This document shows positions 24,796 through 34,185 of a stretch of 34,943 bases of DNA, piece by piece. The notes under the pieces are model-generated. The model was not told the origin of the DNA, ran no database searches, and saw only the letters and a program-made list of their open reading frames with translations. The stretch is taken from the NCBI RefSeq assembly GCF_002286915.1, contig NZ_MVOG01000022.1, positions 1 to 34,943 on the forward strand, in the 5' to 3' direction. A program made the position numbers and the translations under genes. Source of the stretch: Bifidobacterium italicum (GTDB taxonomy: Bacteria > Actinomycetota > Actinomycetes > Actinomycetales > Bifidobacteriaceae). The first letter of the stretch is position 1, and every line of letters starts with the position of its first letter.

Positions 24796-25727
24796 AGGTC
24801 GTGCCGGCGCCGGACACGCTCATCGGCAGGCGCTTCGACATCGCCGTCGCGAAGATGCTCGGCATCTCGCGCGCGAAGGCGACCGATCTGATCGAGACCG
24901 ACCAGGTGCGCATCGCCGGCCGTCAGGGTGACCACGGCAAGTCGGCGACGCTGCAGGACGGCGACCTCGTCGAGTTCGACCTCGTCGACGAACAGCGCGC
25001 GCCCGAGCCGATCGCCGAGGGCATGCCGATCGTCTACGAGGACGAGGACATCGTCGTCGTGGACAAGCCGGTCGGCGTCGCCGCGCACATGTCGGTCGGC
25101 TGGACCGGACCGACCGTGCTCGGCTCGCTGCTCAAGCGCGGCGTGCGGATCACGGCGCTCGGCGTCCCGGGTCGCCAAGGGATCGTCTCGAGGCTCGACG
25201 TCGGCACGTCCGGGCTCATGCTCGTATGCAAGTCCGACCTCGCGTACAAGGAGATGCGCCGGCAGTTCTCGGAACATGAGGTCGTCAAGACCTACCATGC
25301 GATCGCCCAGGGCAACCTCAAGGAGGACAAGGCGACGATCGAGGCGCCGATCGGGCGTGCGAAGGTCTCCGATTTCCGCTTCTGCGTGACGCCGGGGGGC
25401 AAGGACGCGGTCACCCATTGGGACGTCCTCGAACGCTTCGGCGAGGCGACGCTCGCGAAGATCAACCTGGAGACCGGACGCACCCATCAGATCCGCGTGC
25501 ACTTCTCGTCGATCGGGCATCCGCTCGTCGGCGACGCGATGTACGGGGCGAACCCGAAGCTGTCGGCCGAGCTCGGACTCGAACGCCAATGGCTGCATGC
25601 GATGCAGCTCGAGTTCCGCCACCCGCGCACGCATCTGAACACCGTCGTCACCTCGCGGTATCCGGCCGATCTCGAGCATGCGCTCGAAATACTGCGCGCG
25701 CGCCACGCCGGCGCCGACGAAGACTGA
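24789..25727 (+). CDS. rluD: RluA/RluD-family 23S rRNA pseudouridine synthase
   Basis: Isomerises uridines to pseudouridine in RNA. The 312-residue protein has an N-terminal S4-like RNA-binding domain (about 12-75: FDIAVAKMLGISRAKATDLIETDQVRI), then the catalytic domain with motif VSRLDVGTSGLMLV carrying catalytic Asp137, and the C-terminal GRTHQIRVHFSSIGHPLVGD block. AAAGGA lies eight bases before the ATG. It overlaps lspA by seven bases, so the two are translationally coupled, an arrangement common in Gram-positive bacteria. Exact target sites (RluD versus RluC/RluA) cannot be set by sequence alone. Confidence 0.9.
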   Translation: MLKVVPAPDTLIGRRFDIAVAKMLGISRAKATDLIETDQVRIAGRQGDHGKSATLQDGDLVEFDLVDEQRAPEPIAEGMPIVYEDEDIVVVDKPVGVAAHMSVGWTGPTVLGSLLKRGVRITALGVPGRQGIVSRLDVGTSGLMLVCKSDLAYKEMRRQFSEHEVVKTYHAIAQGNLKEDKATIEAPIGRAKVSDFRFCVTPGGKDAVTHWDVLERFGEATLAKINLETGRTHQIRVHFSSIGHPLVGDAMYGANPKLSAELGLERQWLHAMQLEFRHPRTHLNTVVTSRYPADLEHALEILRARHAGADED

Positions 25728-25804
25728 GCCGTGCGCCGGCGCCGGGCGATTCGGCGCGTCGCGGAGTGTCGCGCGGCGGCGGCCGTGAATCGCCTCACGG
25801 ACCC

Positions 25805-25834
25805 TTGAGACGCGTCAGCGAAGTTCGCTAGATT
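25805..25834 (+). promoter_or_regulatory. dnaE promoter, probably giving a leaderless mRNA
   Basis: A -35 box TTGAGA (25805-25810; 5 of 6) and a -10 box TAGATT (25829-25834; 4 of 6) are 18 bases apart. The dnaE ATG comes seven bases after the -10 box and has no usable ribosome-binding site, so transcription probably starts at the start codon. Confidence 0.65.
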
Positions 25835-25841
25835 GGTGGGC

Positions 25842-28800
25842 ATGGCTCAATCCGCGAACTTCGTCCATCTGCACAACCACACGCATTATTCGCTGCTCGA
25901 CGGCGCCTCGAAGATCCCCGATCTCGTCGCGCGCGCCAAGGAGCTGGGGATGCCGGCCGTCGGCATCACCGACCACGGCAACATGCACGGCGCCTATGAG
26001 ATGTGGAGCACGGCGATCGGCCAGGGCGTCAAGCCGATCATCGGCATCGAGGCGTATGTGACCCCGGAGACGGCGCGCGGCGACAAGACCCGCGTGCATT
26101 GGGGCACCGAGGACCAGAAGCGCGACGACGTCTCCGGCGGCGGCCTGATCACCCATCTGACGCTGTGGGCCGAGAACGACGAGGGCCTCGTCAACCTGAC
26201 GAAGGCGTCGTCGGTCGCCAATCTCGAGGGCCGTGTCATGCGTTATGCGCGCATGGACAAGGACGTGCTGTCCACCTACAGCAAAGGCGTGATCTGCGGC
26301 TCGGGCTGCCCCTCGGGCATCATCCAGACGCGTCTGCGCCTCGGGCAGTTCGACGAGGCGCTGCGCGCCGCCGGCGAGCTGCAGGACATCTACGGCAGGG
26401 ACAACTTCTTCATCGAGCTGATGGACCACAACATCGAGATCGAGCGCAAGGTCACCGAGGACCTGCTCGAGATCGCCGACAAGCTCGGTGCGCCGCTGCT
26501 CGCGACGAACGACTCGCATTACGTGCTCGAGCGGGACGCGGCCACGCAGGACGCGATGCTGTGCATCAACTCGGGTTCGAGGCTCGACGACCCGGACCGC
26601 TTCAAGTTCGACGGCGAAGGCTACTACCTGCGCACGGCCGAGCAGATGCGCGAACTGTTCCGCGACCTGCCGCAGGCGTGCGACAACACGTTGGAGGTGG
26701 CCGAGCGCTGCAACGTCATGTTCGACGACCACGAGGACGGCGCGTTCATGCCGAAGTTCCCGTGCCCGGAGGGCTGGGACGAGACGTCGCTGTTCCTCAA
26801 GAAGGTCGAGGAGGGCCTCGAACGCCGCTACGACGGCGACGTGCCGGCGCATGTGCTCGCGCAGGCGGACTACGAGTGCGGCGTGATCTGCCAGATGCAG
26901 TTCCCGGGCTACTTCCTCGTCGTCGCCGACTACATCCAGTGGGCGAAGGACCATGACATCATGGTCGGTCCGGGCCGCGGCTCGGCGGCAGGCTCGATGG
27001 TCGCGTACGCGATGGGCATCACCGAGCTCGATCCGCTGGAGCACGGCCTGATCTTCGAGCGCTTCCTCAACCCCGAGCGTGTGAGCCTGCCGGATATCGA
27101 CGTCGACTTCGACCCGGAGGGGCGCCTCAAGGTGATCGAGTACTGCGGCGAGAAGTACGGGCACGACAAGGTCGCGCAGTGCGTGATCTACGGCACGATC
27201 AAGACGAAGCAGGCGATCAAGGACTCGGCGCGCATCATGGGCTACGAGTTCGCGATGGGCGAGAAGGTCACGAAGGCGCTGCCGCCGGCGGCCACGGGAG
27301 GCAAGGACATCTCGGTGCACGACATCTTCGACCCGAAGTCGAAGCGCTACGCCGAGGCGCGCGAGTACCGCGAGCTGTACGAGTCGAACCCGGACGCGAA
27401 GGCGATCACCGACAAGGCGATGGGCCTCGAGGGGCTGATCCGCCAGACCGGCGTGCACGCATGCGCGACGATCATGGGCTCGGCGCCGATCACCGACACG
27501 TCGCCGCTGCTCGAGCGCACCGACGGCACAGTGACGACGACCTTCGAGTACCATACCTGCGAGACGCTGGGCCTCGTGAAGATGGACTTCCTCGGCCTGT
27601 CCAACCTCACGGTGATCAGCGACACGCTGAAGAACATCGTGGCCAACGGCAAGGAGCCGATCGACTACACGAGGATCCCGCTCGACGACAAGGAGACCTA
27701 CGAGCTGCTGTCGCGCGGCGACACGCTCGGCGTGTTCCAGCTCGATTCGGACGGCATGCGCGCGCTGCTCAAGCAGCTCAAGCCGGACAACTTCAACGAC
27801 ATCTCGGCGCTCATCGCGCTGTACCGTCCGGGCCCGATGGATATGAACTCGCACACGAACTACGCCAAGCGCAAGAACGGGCTGCAGAAGATCGAGCCGA
27901 TCCATCCGGAGCTCGCCGAGCCGCTCAAGGAGGTGCTCGACGAGACCTACGGCCTGATCGTCTACCAGGAGCAGGTGCAGTCGGCGGCGCGCATCCTGGC
28001 CGGCTATTCGCTCGGCAAGGCGGATGTGCTGCGCCGTGCGATGGGCAAGAAGAAGCCCGAGGTGCTCGCCAAGGAGAAGGTGCCGTTCTTCGAGGGCATG
28101 AAGGCGCATGGCTATTCCGAACAGGCGGCGCAGGCGGTGTGGGACGTGCTCGTGCCGTTCTCCGGCTACGCGTTCAACAAGGCGCATTCGGCCGCCTACG
28201 GGCTGATCTCGTACTGGACCGCGTACCTCAAGACGCATTACCCGGTCGAGTTCATGGCCGCGCTGCTGCAGGGCGCGGTGAGCAACAAGGACAAGACGGC
28301 GCTCTACCTCGGCGAGGCGCGGCGCATGGGCATCAAGGTGCTGCTGCCGGACATCAACGAGTCGGTGTTCGAATACTCGGCCGTCGGCGACGTCGTGCGC
28401 TTCGGACTGGGCGCGATCAGGAACGTCGGCGAAACGGCCGTCAAGGAGATCATCGCCGAACGCAACGGCACGCGCGGCAAATACGTCGACTTCATGGACT
28501 ACATCCGCCGCGCGCCGCTCGCCGCGCTCAACAAGCGCCTCGTCGAGTCGCTGATCAAGGGCGGCGCCTTCGATTCGGTCAACCCCAACCGACGCGCGCT
28601 GTGCACGATCCACGAGGCCGCGATCGACTCGGTCGTCGACCTCAAACGCCGTCAGGCCAACGGCCAGTTCGACCTGTTCGCCGACCTCGACGGCGGCGGG
28701 GACGACGATCCTTCGCTGCTGGGCGACGCGACCGTCACGATCCCCGACATCGAGGAATGGGACAAGAAGACGAAGCTGCAGTACGAGCGCGACATGCTCG

Positions 28801-29405
28801 GCCTGTACGTCTCCGACCATCCGCTCTCGGGCATGCAGAGCATCCTGGCGGCGCTGCGCGAGATGTCTATCGCGCATCTGATCGACCGCGCGCCGACGAT
28901 GCCCGAACGCACGCAGGTCACGGTCGCAGGCCTGATCACGAACGTCGACCGGCGCATGTCGAAGAAGGGCAACCCGTGGGCGATCGTGACGATCGAGGAC
29001 ATGGAGAGCTCGATTCAGTGCATGCTCTTCGGCAAGGTCTACGAATCGGCCGCCGCCGAACTCGCCGTCGACACCGTCGTGCAGATGCGCGGCATGGTCG
29101 AGGAGCGCGACGAGACCGTCACGCTGCGCGCCACCGAGATGCAGGTGCCATCGCTCGAGGCGGAGGACGCGCGTCCGGTGCTCATCGCGCTGCCGGCCGG
29201 GGCCCTGCGGCGCGACCGTCTCGAACAGCTCGGCGCCGTGCTGACGAACCATCCCGGCTACTGCGAGGTCAAGCTCGTCGTCTTCGACGACCGCGGCGAC
29301 GCGCAGGTGCTGACGATGGGCGATCGCTTCCGCGTCACGCGCGACACGAGCCTGTTCGCCGACGTCAAGATCATCTTCGGCCCGTCGGCGCTGATGTCCG
29401 CGTGA
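25842..29405 (+). CDS. dnaE: DNA polymerase III subunit alpha
   Basis: Replicative C-family polymerase of 1187 residues. The N-terminal PHP domain has FVHLHNHTHYSLLDGA and ITDHGNMHGA (metal-binding His/Asp). The polymerase core includes GPGRGSAAGSMVAYAMGITELDPL and the catalytic aspartates in PDIDVDFDPEGR, with a third in the downstream KMDFLGL region. The tandem HhH, beta-binding and OB-fold (about residues 1020-1100, TVAGLITNVDRRMSKKG) regions follow. The in-frame TTG and GTG just upstream (25833, 25836) overlap the promoter and are unlikely starts. The next gene is hisD, after a strong hairpin. Confidence 0.98.
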   Translation: MAQSANFVHLHNHTHYSLLDGASKIPDLVARAKELGMPAVGITDHGNMHGAYEMWSTAIGQGVKPIIGIEAYVTPETARGDKTRVHWGTEDQKRDDVSGGGLITHLTLWAENDEGLVNLTKASSVANLEGRVMRYARMDKDVLSTYSKGVICGSGCPSGIIQTRLRLGQFDEALRAAGELQDIYGRDNFFIELMDHNIEIERKVTEDLLEIADKLGAPLLATNDSHYVLERDAATQDAMLCINSGSRLDDPDRFKFDGEGYYLRTAEQMRELFRDLPQACDNTLEVAERCNVMFDDHEDGAFMPKFPCPEGWDETSLFLKKVEEGLERRYDGDVPAHVLAQADYECGVICQMQFPGYFLVVADYIQWAKDHDIMVGPGRGSAAGSMVAYAMGITELDPLEHGLIFERFLNPERVSLPDIDVDFDPEGRLKVIEYCGEKYGHDKVAQCVIYGTIKTKQAIKDSARIMGYEFAMGEKVTKALPPAATGGKDISVHDIFDPKSKRYAEAREYRELYESNPDAKAITDKAMGLEGLIRQTGVHACATIMGSAPITDTSPLLERTDGTVTTTFEYHTCETLGLVKMDFLGLSNLTVISDTLKNIVANGKEPIDYTRIPLDDKETYELLSRGDTLGVFQLDSDGMRALLKQLKPDNFNDISALIALYRPGPMDMNSHTNYAKRKNGLQKIEPIHPELAEPLKEVLDETYGLIVYQEQVQSAARILAGYSLGKADVLRRAMGKKKPEVLAKEKVPFFEGMKAHGYSEQAAQAVWDVLVPFSGYAFNKAHSAAYGLISYWTAYLKTHYPVEFMAALLQGAVSNKDKTALYLGEARRMGIKVLLPDINESVFEYSAVGDVVRFGLGAIRNVGETAVKEIIAERNGTRGKYVDFMDYIRRAPLAALNKRLVESLIKGGAFDSVNPNRRALCTIHEAAIDSVVDLKRRQANGQFDLFADLDGGGDDDPSLLGDATVTIPDIEEWDKKTKLQYERDMLGLYVSDHPLSGMQSILAALREMSIAHLIDRAPTMPERTQVTVAGLITNVDRRMSKKGNPWAIVTIEDMESSIQCMLFGKVYESAAAELAVDTVVQMRGMVEERDETVTLRATEMQVPSLEAEDARPVLIALPAGALRRDRLEQLGAVLTNHPGYCEVKLVVFDDRGDAQVLTMGDRFRVTRDTSLFADVKIIFGPSALMSA

Positions 29406-29410
29406 GCCTC

Positions 29411-29457
29411 CGCGCGCCGCCGTGCGGCAGCCACATCGTGAGACACGGCGGCGCGCG
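29411..29457 (+). terminator. Hairpin terminator after dnaE
   Basis: CGCGCGCCGCCGTG (29411-29424) pairs perfectly with CACGGCGGCGCGCG (29444-29457) around a 19-base loop. It begins six bases after the dnaE stop. No T tract follows (AATCATG), so efficiency is uncertain. It separates dnaE from the his operon. Confidence 0.6.
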
Positions 29458-29482
29458 AATCATGCTCGTGACAGGCCGTTGT

Positions 29483-29488
29483 TACGAT
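29483..29488 (+). promoter_or_regulatory. Putative -10 element for the his operon
   Basis: TACGAT (4 of 6) ends eight bases before the hisD ATG. No Shine-Dalgarno sequence precedes the ATG, so a leaderless or very short leader is likely. A GTGACA at 29468 is too close (9-base spacer) to act as a normal -35. Confidence 0.35.
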
Positions 29489-29496
29489 AGTGGCTT

Positions 29497-30897
29497 ATGA
29501 GCGAAGAAAACTACATGCGCATCATTGACCTGCGCGGAAAAGAACTCAACCGCGCCCAGATGCTCGAGGCGATGCCGCGTGCCGAGATGGGCACCGACGA
29601 AGCCACCGAGCTCGTCCAGCCGATCCTCGACGACGTCAGGGCGCACGGGGCGAAGGCGCTGCGCGCGTACGCCGAGAAGTTCGACCACGTCGTGCCGAAG
29701 TCGCTGCGCGTGCCGACGGACGTCATGGACGCCGCCGTCGCCGAGCTCGATCCCGAGGTGCGCGCCGCGATCGAGGAGTCGATCCGCCGCGCCCGCGCCG
29801 TCGCGCAGAACCAGGTCCCCGAGGACTTCCACACCGACCTCGCCGACGGGGCCCGCGTGTCCGAACGCTGGATTCCGGTGCAGCGCGTCGGCCTGTATGT
29901 GCCAGGCGGCAAGGCCGTCTATCCGAGCTCGGTCATCATGAACGCCGTCCCGGCGCAGGCCGCCGGCGTCGAATCGCTCGCGATCGCCACGCCGCCGAAC
30001 CGCAACGACCCGGACGGCTGGCCGAACAAGACGATCCTCGCGACCTGCGCGATGCTCGGCGTCGACGAGGTCTACGCGGTCGGCGGCGCGCAGGCGATCG
30101 CGATGTTCGCGTACGGCGCGACCGACGTCGACGACCCGACGAGCCCGGTGCTGTGCGAGCCGGTCGACAAGATCACCGGACCGGGCAACATCTTCGTAGC
30201 CACGGCCAAGCGCCTCGTCTCCGGCATCGTCGGCATCGACGCCGTCGCCGGGCCGACCGAGATCGCGATCATCGCCGACAAGGACGCGAACCCCGAATGG
30301 GTCGCCGCCGACCTCATCGGCCAGGCCGAGCATGACGAGCTTGCCGGTTCCGTGCTCATCACCGACAGCCCCGAGCTCGCCGACGCCGTGCAGGCCGCGC
30401 TCCTCAGGCGCGTGCCGCGCACCGAGCACGCCGAACGCGTCGCCACGTCGCTGTCGGGACGCCAGTCCGGCATCATCCTGACCGATTCGCTCGACCAGTC
30501 GATCGACGCCGCGAACGCCTACGCCGCCGAGCACCTCGAGGTGCAGACCGCCGATCCGGACGCCGTCATCGCGCGGATCCGCAACGCCGGGGCGATTTTC
30601 CGCGGCCCGTACTCGCCGGTGCCGCTCGGCGACTACATGTCCGGCTCGAACCATGTGCTGCCGACCTCCGGCACCGCGCGCTTCGCCGCCGGCCTCGGCG
30701 TGCACACGTTCATGAAGCCGGTCGAGGTCATCGAATACGACGAGCAGGGCCTCAAGGAGCTCGCTTCGCGCGTCAACGCCTTCGCCGTCTCCGAGGACCT
30801 GCCGGCGCACGGCGAGAGCGTGCTCAGCCGTTTCGTCGACGACCCCTACGACAAGGCGACGCTCAAGGACCAGGAACAGGAGGCGGGCCTTCGATGA
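29497..30897 (+). CDS. hisD: Histidinol dehydrogenase
   Basis: Zinc enzyme that oxidises histidinol to histidine in two NAD+-dependent steps, the end of the pathway. It has 466 residues. Conserved blocks are VQRVGLYVPGGKAVYPSSVIMNAVPAQAAGV, VYAVGGAQAIAMFAYG, KITGPGNIFVATAKR...AGPTEIAI, GQAEHDELAGSVLIT, AYAAEHLEV, and SGSNHVLPTSGTARF with active-site residues. A second in-frame ATG at 29515 (MRIIDLRGKEL) begins nearer the conserved part and remains possible; neither has a clear ribosome-binding site. It overlaps hisC by four bases (ATGA). Confidence 0.96.
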   Translation: MSEENYMRIIDLRGKELNRAQMLEAMPRAEMGTDEATELVQPILDDVRAHGAKALRAYAEKFDHVVPKSLRVPTDVMDAAVAELDPEVRAAIEESIRRARAVAQNQVPEDFHTDLADGARVSERWIPVQRVGLYVPGGKAVYPSSVIMNAVPAQAAGVESLAIATPPNRNDPDGWPNKTILATCAMLGVDEVYAVGGAQAIAMFAYGATDVDDPTSPVLCEPVDKITGPGNIFVATAKRLVSGIVGIDAVAGPTEIAIIADKDANPEWVAADLIGQAEHDELAGSVLITDSPELADAVQAALLRRVPRTEHAERVATSLSGRQSGIILTDSLDQSIDAANAYAAEHLEVQTADPDAVIARIRNAGAIFRGPYSPVPLGDYMSGSNHVLPTSGTARFAAGLGVHTFMKPVEVIEYDEQGLKELASRVNAFAVSEDLPAHGESVLSRFVDDPYDKATLKDQEQEAGLR

Positions 30898-32069
30898 GCG
30901 AGGGGACGATCCCGGCGAACCTGCCGTTGCGCAACGACCTGATCGGCGAGGAGCCCTACGGCGCCCCGCAGCTCGACGTGCCGGTGTGCCTCAACGTCAA
31001 CGAGAACCCGTATCCGCCGAGCCACGCCGTCGTGCGCAGCATCGAGAAGCGCGTGCGCGAGGCGGCCGTCGGCCTCAACCGTTATCCCGACCGTGAGCAC
31101 ATCGAGCTGCGGCAGGCCTTCGTCGACTACCTGGCCAAGGAGTCGCAGGCCGACCTGACGACCGACGAGGTGTGGGGCGCGAACGGCTCGAACGAGATCA
31201 TGTTGCAGCTGTTTCAGGCCTTCGGCGGCCCGGGGCGCAACGCGCTCGGCTGCGACCCGACCTATTCGATGTACCCGGAGTACGCGCGCGACACGTTCAC
31301 GACGTGGAACACGGCGCCGCGCCGCGCCGACTTCACGCTCGACGTCGACGCGACGATCGCCGCGATCGACGCGCTCGAACCGTCGATGGTAGTGCTGACG
31401 AGCCCGAACAACCCGACCGGCACGCCGCTGGCGATGCCCGACCTCGAACGCATCCTCGACCATTGCCAGAACGCGCGCGTCGCCGGCGCCTCCGACGGCG
31501 TGCACCCGATCGTCGTCGTCGACGAGGCCTACATCGAGTTCCGCGACCCCGGCACGCCGTCGGCGACGACGCTCGTCGGCACCTACACGAACCTCGCCGT
31601 GAGCCGCACGATGAGCAAGGCCTTCGCCTTCGCAGGCGCGCGCGTCGGCTACATCGCCGCGAGCAAGGGCATCATCGACTGCCTGCGCATCGTGCGCATG
31701 CCGTATCATCTGTCCGCCGTCACGCAGGCCGCCGCCCTCGCGGGCTTCGACCACACCGACGAGCAGCTCTCGCAAGTCGGCCATCTGCGCGCCACGCGCG
31801 AGGCGACGGCCGCATGGCTCAGGGAGCAGACCTACGCCGGCAAGCCGCTCGAGGTGGCGCCGTCGCAGTCGAACTTCCTGATGTTCGGCGGCCACTTCGA
31901 CGACCGCGGCGCGATCTTCGACGAGATGCTCGAACGCGGCGTGCTCATCCGCGTCGTCGGCCCCGAAGGCTGGCTGCGCGTATGCATGGGCACCGACGAG
32001 GAGATGAAGGTCTTCCGCAAGGCGCTCGTCGAATCGATGCGCGCCGTCGAGGCGCGCGCGGCGCGCTGA
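30894..32069 (+). CDS. hisC: Histidinol-phosphate aminotransferase
   Basis: PLP-dependent enzyme that transaminates imidazole acetol phosphate with glutamate to histidinol phosphate. The 391-residue, class-I/II aminotransferase fold shows VCLNVNENPYPPS, a GSNEIMLQLFQAFGGPG cofactor segment, SPNNPTGTPL, VVVDEAYIEF, and SRTMSKAFAFAGARVGY with the PLP lysine at 242. AGGAGG precedes the ATG, which overlaps the hisD stop. hisB follows after 48 bases. Confidence 0.96.
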   Translation: MSEGTIPANLPLRNDLIGEEPYGAPQLDVPVCLNVNENPYPPSHAVVRSIEKRVREAAVGLNRYPDREHIELRQAFVDYLAKESQADLTTDEVWGANGSNEIMLQLFQAFGGPGRNALGCDPTYSMYPEYARDTFTTWNTAPRRADFTLDVDATIAAIDALEPSMVVLTSPNNPTGTPLAMPDLERILDHCQNARVAGASDGVHPIVVVDEAYIEFRDPGTPSATTLVGTYTNLAVSRTMSKAFAFAGARVGYIAASKGIIDCLRIVRMPYHLSAVTQAAALAGFDHTDEQLSQVGHLRATREATAAWLREQTYAGKPLEVAPSQSNFLMFGGHFDDRGAIFDEMLERGVLIRVVGPEGWLRVCMGTDEEMKVFRKALVESMRAVEARAAR

Positions 32070-32117
32070 CGCACAACCAACCCACAGCACAGACAAGCAG
32101 TCAGGAGGGACGCGACG

Positions 32118-32717
32118 ATGGCACGTACCGCGACGATCGTGCGCGAAACGAGCGAATCGAGGGTCGAGCTGAGCCTCGATCTGGACGGCACCGGCAAGAC
32201 CGAGATCAACACGACGGTGCCGTTCTACAACCATATGATGACGGCGCTCGGCAAGCATTCGCTCATCGATCTGAGGATCGACGCGCACGGCGACACCGAC
32301 ATCGACGCGCATCACACGGTCGAGGACACGGCGATCGTCTTCGGCGAGGCGCTCAAGCAGGCGCTCGGCGACAAGCGCGGCATCCGCCGCTTCGCCGACG
32401 CGACGGTGCCGCTCGACGAAGCGCTCGCGAAGGCCGTCGTCGACGTCTCCGGCCGTCCGTACTGCGTGTGCACCGGCGAGCCCGAAGGCTTCCAGTACGC
32501 GATGATCGGCGGCCACTTCACCGGCTCGCTCGTGCGCCACGTCATGGAATCGATCGCGTTCCACGCCGACATCTGCCTGCATCTGCAGCTCATCGCCGGC
32601 CGCGATCCGCACCACATCGCCGAGGCCGAGTTCAAGGCCTTCGCACGCGCGCTGCGTTTCGCGATCGAGCCTGATCCGCGCGTCGACGGCGTCCCGAGCA
32701 CGAAGGGCGCGCTGTGA
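32118..32717 (+). CDS. hisB: Imidazoleglycerol-phosphate dehydratase
   Basis: Mn2+ enzyme that dehydrates imidazoleglycerol phosphate to imidazole acetol phosphate, the substrate of HisC. This is the monofunctional 199-residue form without the N-terminal phosphatase of enterobacterial HisB. The two metal-binding motifs are present, [17 protein letters not shown] and the later [46 protein letters not shown] precedes the ATG. Its stop codon overlaps the next gene's start by one base (TGATG). Confidence 0.96.
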   Translation: MARTATIVRETSESRVELSLDLDGTGKTEINTTVPFYNHMMTALGKHSLIDLRIDAHGDTDIDAHHTVEDTAIVFGEALKQALGDKRGIRRFADATVPLDEALAKAVVDVSGRPYCVCTGEPEGFQYAMIGGHFTGSLVRHVMESIAFHADICLHLQLIAGRDPHHIAEAEFKAFARALRFAIEPDPRVDGVPSTKGAL

Positions 32718-33412
32718 TGGCGGCGGACGACGACAACAAGGACGGCAACGGCGGCTTCGACCCCGACGACGTGCATTTCGACGACGCCGACCTCGAGGCC
32801 GCGCTCGAAGGCTTCGAGCAGGAGTTCGCCGGTACGGACGGCGCGGACTCGCAGCCCCCGGCGGACGGCGGCGACGCGGCCGCCGGATCCGGCGACGTCC
32901 TCGGCGCCGACTTCGAGGACGAGCTGCAGGGCATCCTCGGCAACAAGGCGAAATGCGCCGTCCTGTGCTCGCATCTGGCGAGCGCGGAGCTCTTCGCCGC
33001 GATCTGCCGGCTCGCCGACGTCGATGCGTTGTGCGTCGGCGACCGCTACGGCGCCGTCGCCATCCTGCGCGACCTCGAAGGCAACGCGCCGGAGACGGCC
33101 GCCCACGATCTGACGACGGTCATCTCCGGCATGGACGCGCTGCTCGTCGTCAACCGCGCCGACAAGATCGAGGCGTCGATCTACGCGGACGGCGCGGCCG
33201 TCGAGCAGATCCCGCCGCCCTTCGCGTTCCCGACGCTCGCGCCCTTCGTCGAGGACTACATGATCGGCCTCGTCGACGTCGCCGGCATCGAGGCGCAGGC
33301 GGACGAGACGGTCGACACGGCGTCGATCGCGACGACGCAGGACGCCGAACGGCGCATCCGCGCCTTCATGCGCGCGCATCCGATGCCGCCCGACGACGAG
33401 GCGCGGCGTTGA
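32717..33412 (+). CDS. Uncharacterised protein encoded within the his operon
   Basis: I do not recognise this gene. The ATG shares its A with the hisB stop, and a GTG one codon earlier is the alternative, so translation is coupled to hisB. It encodes 231 residues. Residues about 1-70 are very acidic and Gly/Asp-rich, probably disordered (FDDADLEAALEGFEQEF). From about 76 a compact alpha/beta-like region follows: CAVLCSHLASAELFAAICRLADVDALCVGDRYGAVAILRDL, then DLTTVISGMDALLVVNRADKIEASIYADG and a Pro-rich segment. No membrane segment or catalytic motif is evident. Its place between hisB and hisH suggests a link to histidine synthesis or simple coregulation. Confidence 0.85.
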   Translation: MAADDDNKDGNGGFDPDDVHFDDADLEAALEGFEQEFAGTDGADSQPPADGGDAAAGSGDVLGADFEDELQGILGNKAKCAVLCSHLASAELFAAICRLADVDALCVGDRYGAVAILRDLEGNAPETAAHDLTTVISGMDALLVVNRADKIEASIYADGAAVEQIPPPFAFPTLAPFVEDYMIGLVDVAGIEAQADETVDTASIATTQDAERRIRAFMRAHPMPPDDEARR

Positions 33413-33461
33413 TCGCGGCACCCACGAACAGGAACATCCGAAAGGCGGAAGGCAGAACAAG

Positions 33462-34109
33462 ATGAAGACGGTGGTCGTTTTCGATTACGGATTCGGCAAC
33501 GTGCGCTCGATGGTGCGCGCGCTCGCCGACCAAGGGCTCGACGTGACGCTGACCTCGGACTACCGGCAGGCGCTCGAGGCGGACGGCCTCGTCGTGCCCG
33601 GGGTCGGCGCGTTCGGCGCGTGCATGGAGGGCCTGCGCAAGGTCAGCGGCGACCGCGTCATCTACGACCGGCTGCGCGCCGAACGCCCGGTGCTCGGCGT
33701 ATGCGTCGGCGAGCAGATCATGTTCGAGGAGGGTCACGAGCATGGCGCGGAAAGCGAGGGACTCGGCCTGATCGGCGGCGCCGTCACGAAGCTCGACGCC
33801 GACGTCGTGCCGCACATGGGCTGGGACACGGTCGAGGCGCCGGCCGGCTCGATCCTGTTCGCCGGCATCGAGCATGAGCGCTTCTACTATGTGCACTCGT
33901 ACGCGGCGCATGAGGTGCGGCCGGCCGACACGAGCGAATACATGATCGACTTCGGCGACGCCCCCGAACGCGTCGCCTGGTGCGACTACGGGCGCAGCCA
34001 CTTCGTGGCCGCCTACGAGCACGGGCCGCTGTTCGCGACGCAGTTCCATCCCGAGAAGTCGGCGCAGGCCGGCGGCAGACTGCTGCGCAACTGGGCTTCC
34101 GTGCTGTGA
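33462..34109 (+). CDS. hisH: Imidazole glycerol phosphate synthase, glutaminase subunit HisH
   Basis: Class-I glutamine amidotransferase that supplies ammonia to HisF for the synthesis of imidazoleglycerol phosphate and AICAR. The 215-residue protein starts [18 protein letters not shown]. It has the oxyanion strand [13 protein letters not shown], the nucleophile C81 in [25 protein letters not shown], and the His/Glu pair in FHPEKS. The ATG has GGAAGG nine bases upstream. HisF is not in the window and presumably lies further on. Confidence 0.96.
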   Translation: MKTVVVFDYGFGNVRSMVRALADQGLDVTLTSDYRQALEADGLVVPGVGAFGACMEGLRKVSGDRVIYDRLRAERPVLGVCVGEQIMFEEGHEHGAESEGLGLIGGAVTKLDADVVPHMGWDTVEAPAGSILFAGIEHERFYYVHSYAAHEVRPADTSEYMIDFGDAPERVAWCDYGRSHFVAAYEHGPLFATQFHPEKSAQAGGRLLRNWASVL

Positions 34110-34185
34110 GGCGCATGGACGCCGACCAACCATCATCATCCAGACATCCAGACCATCCGTTCAACCGATCGAAGGAAACAAACCC

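Noticed and set aside
25815..29252. Minus-strand open frame of 1145 codons opposite dnaE
   Set aside because: Composition is Arg/His/Asp/Val-rich low-quality sequence produced by the GC-biased complement of dnaE; the plus strand has unmistakable polymerase motifs.
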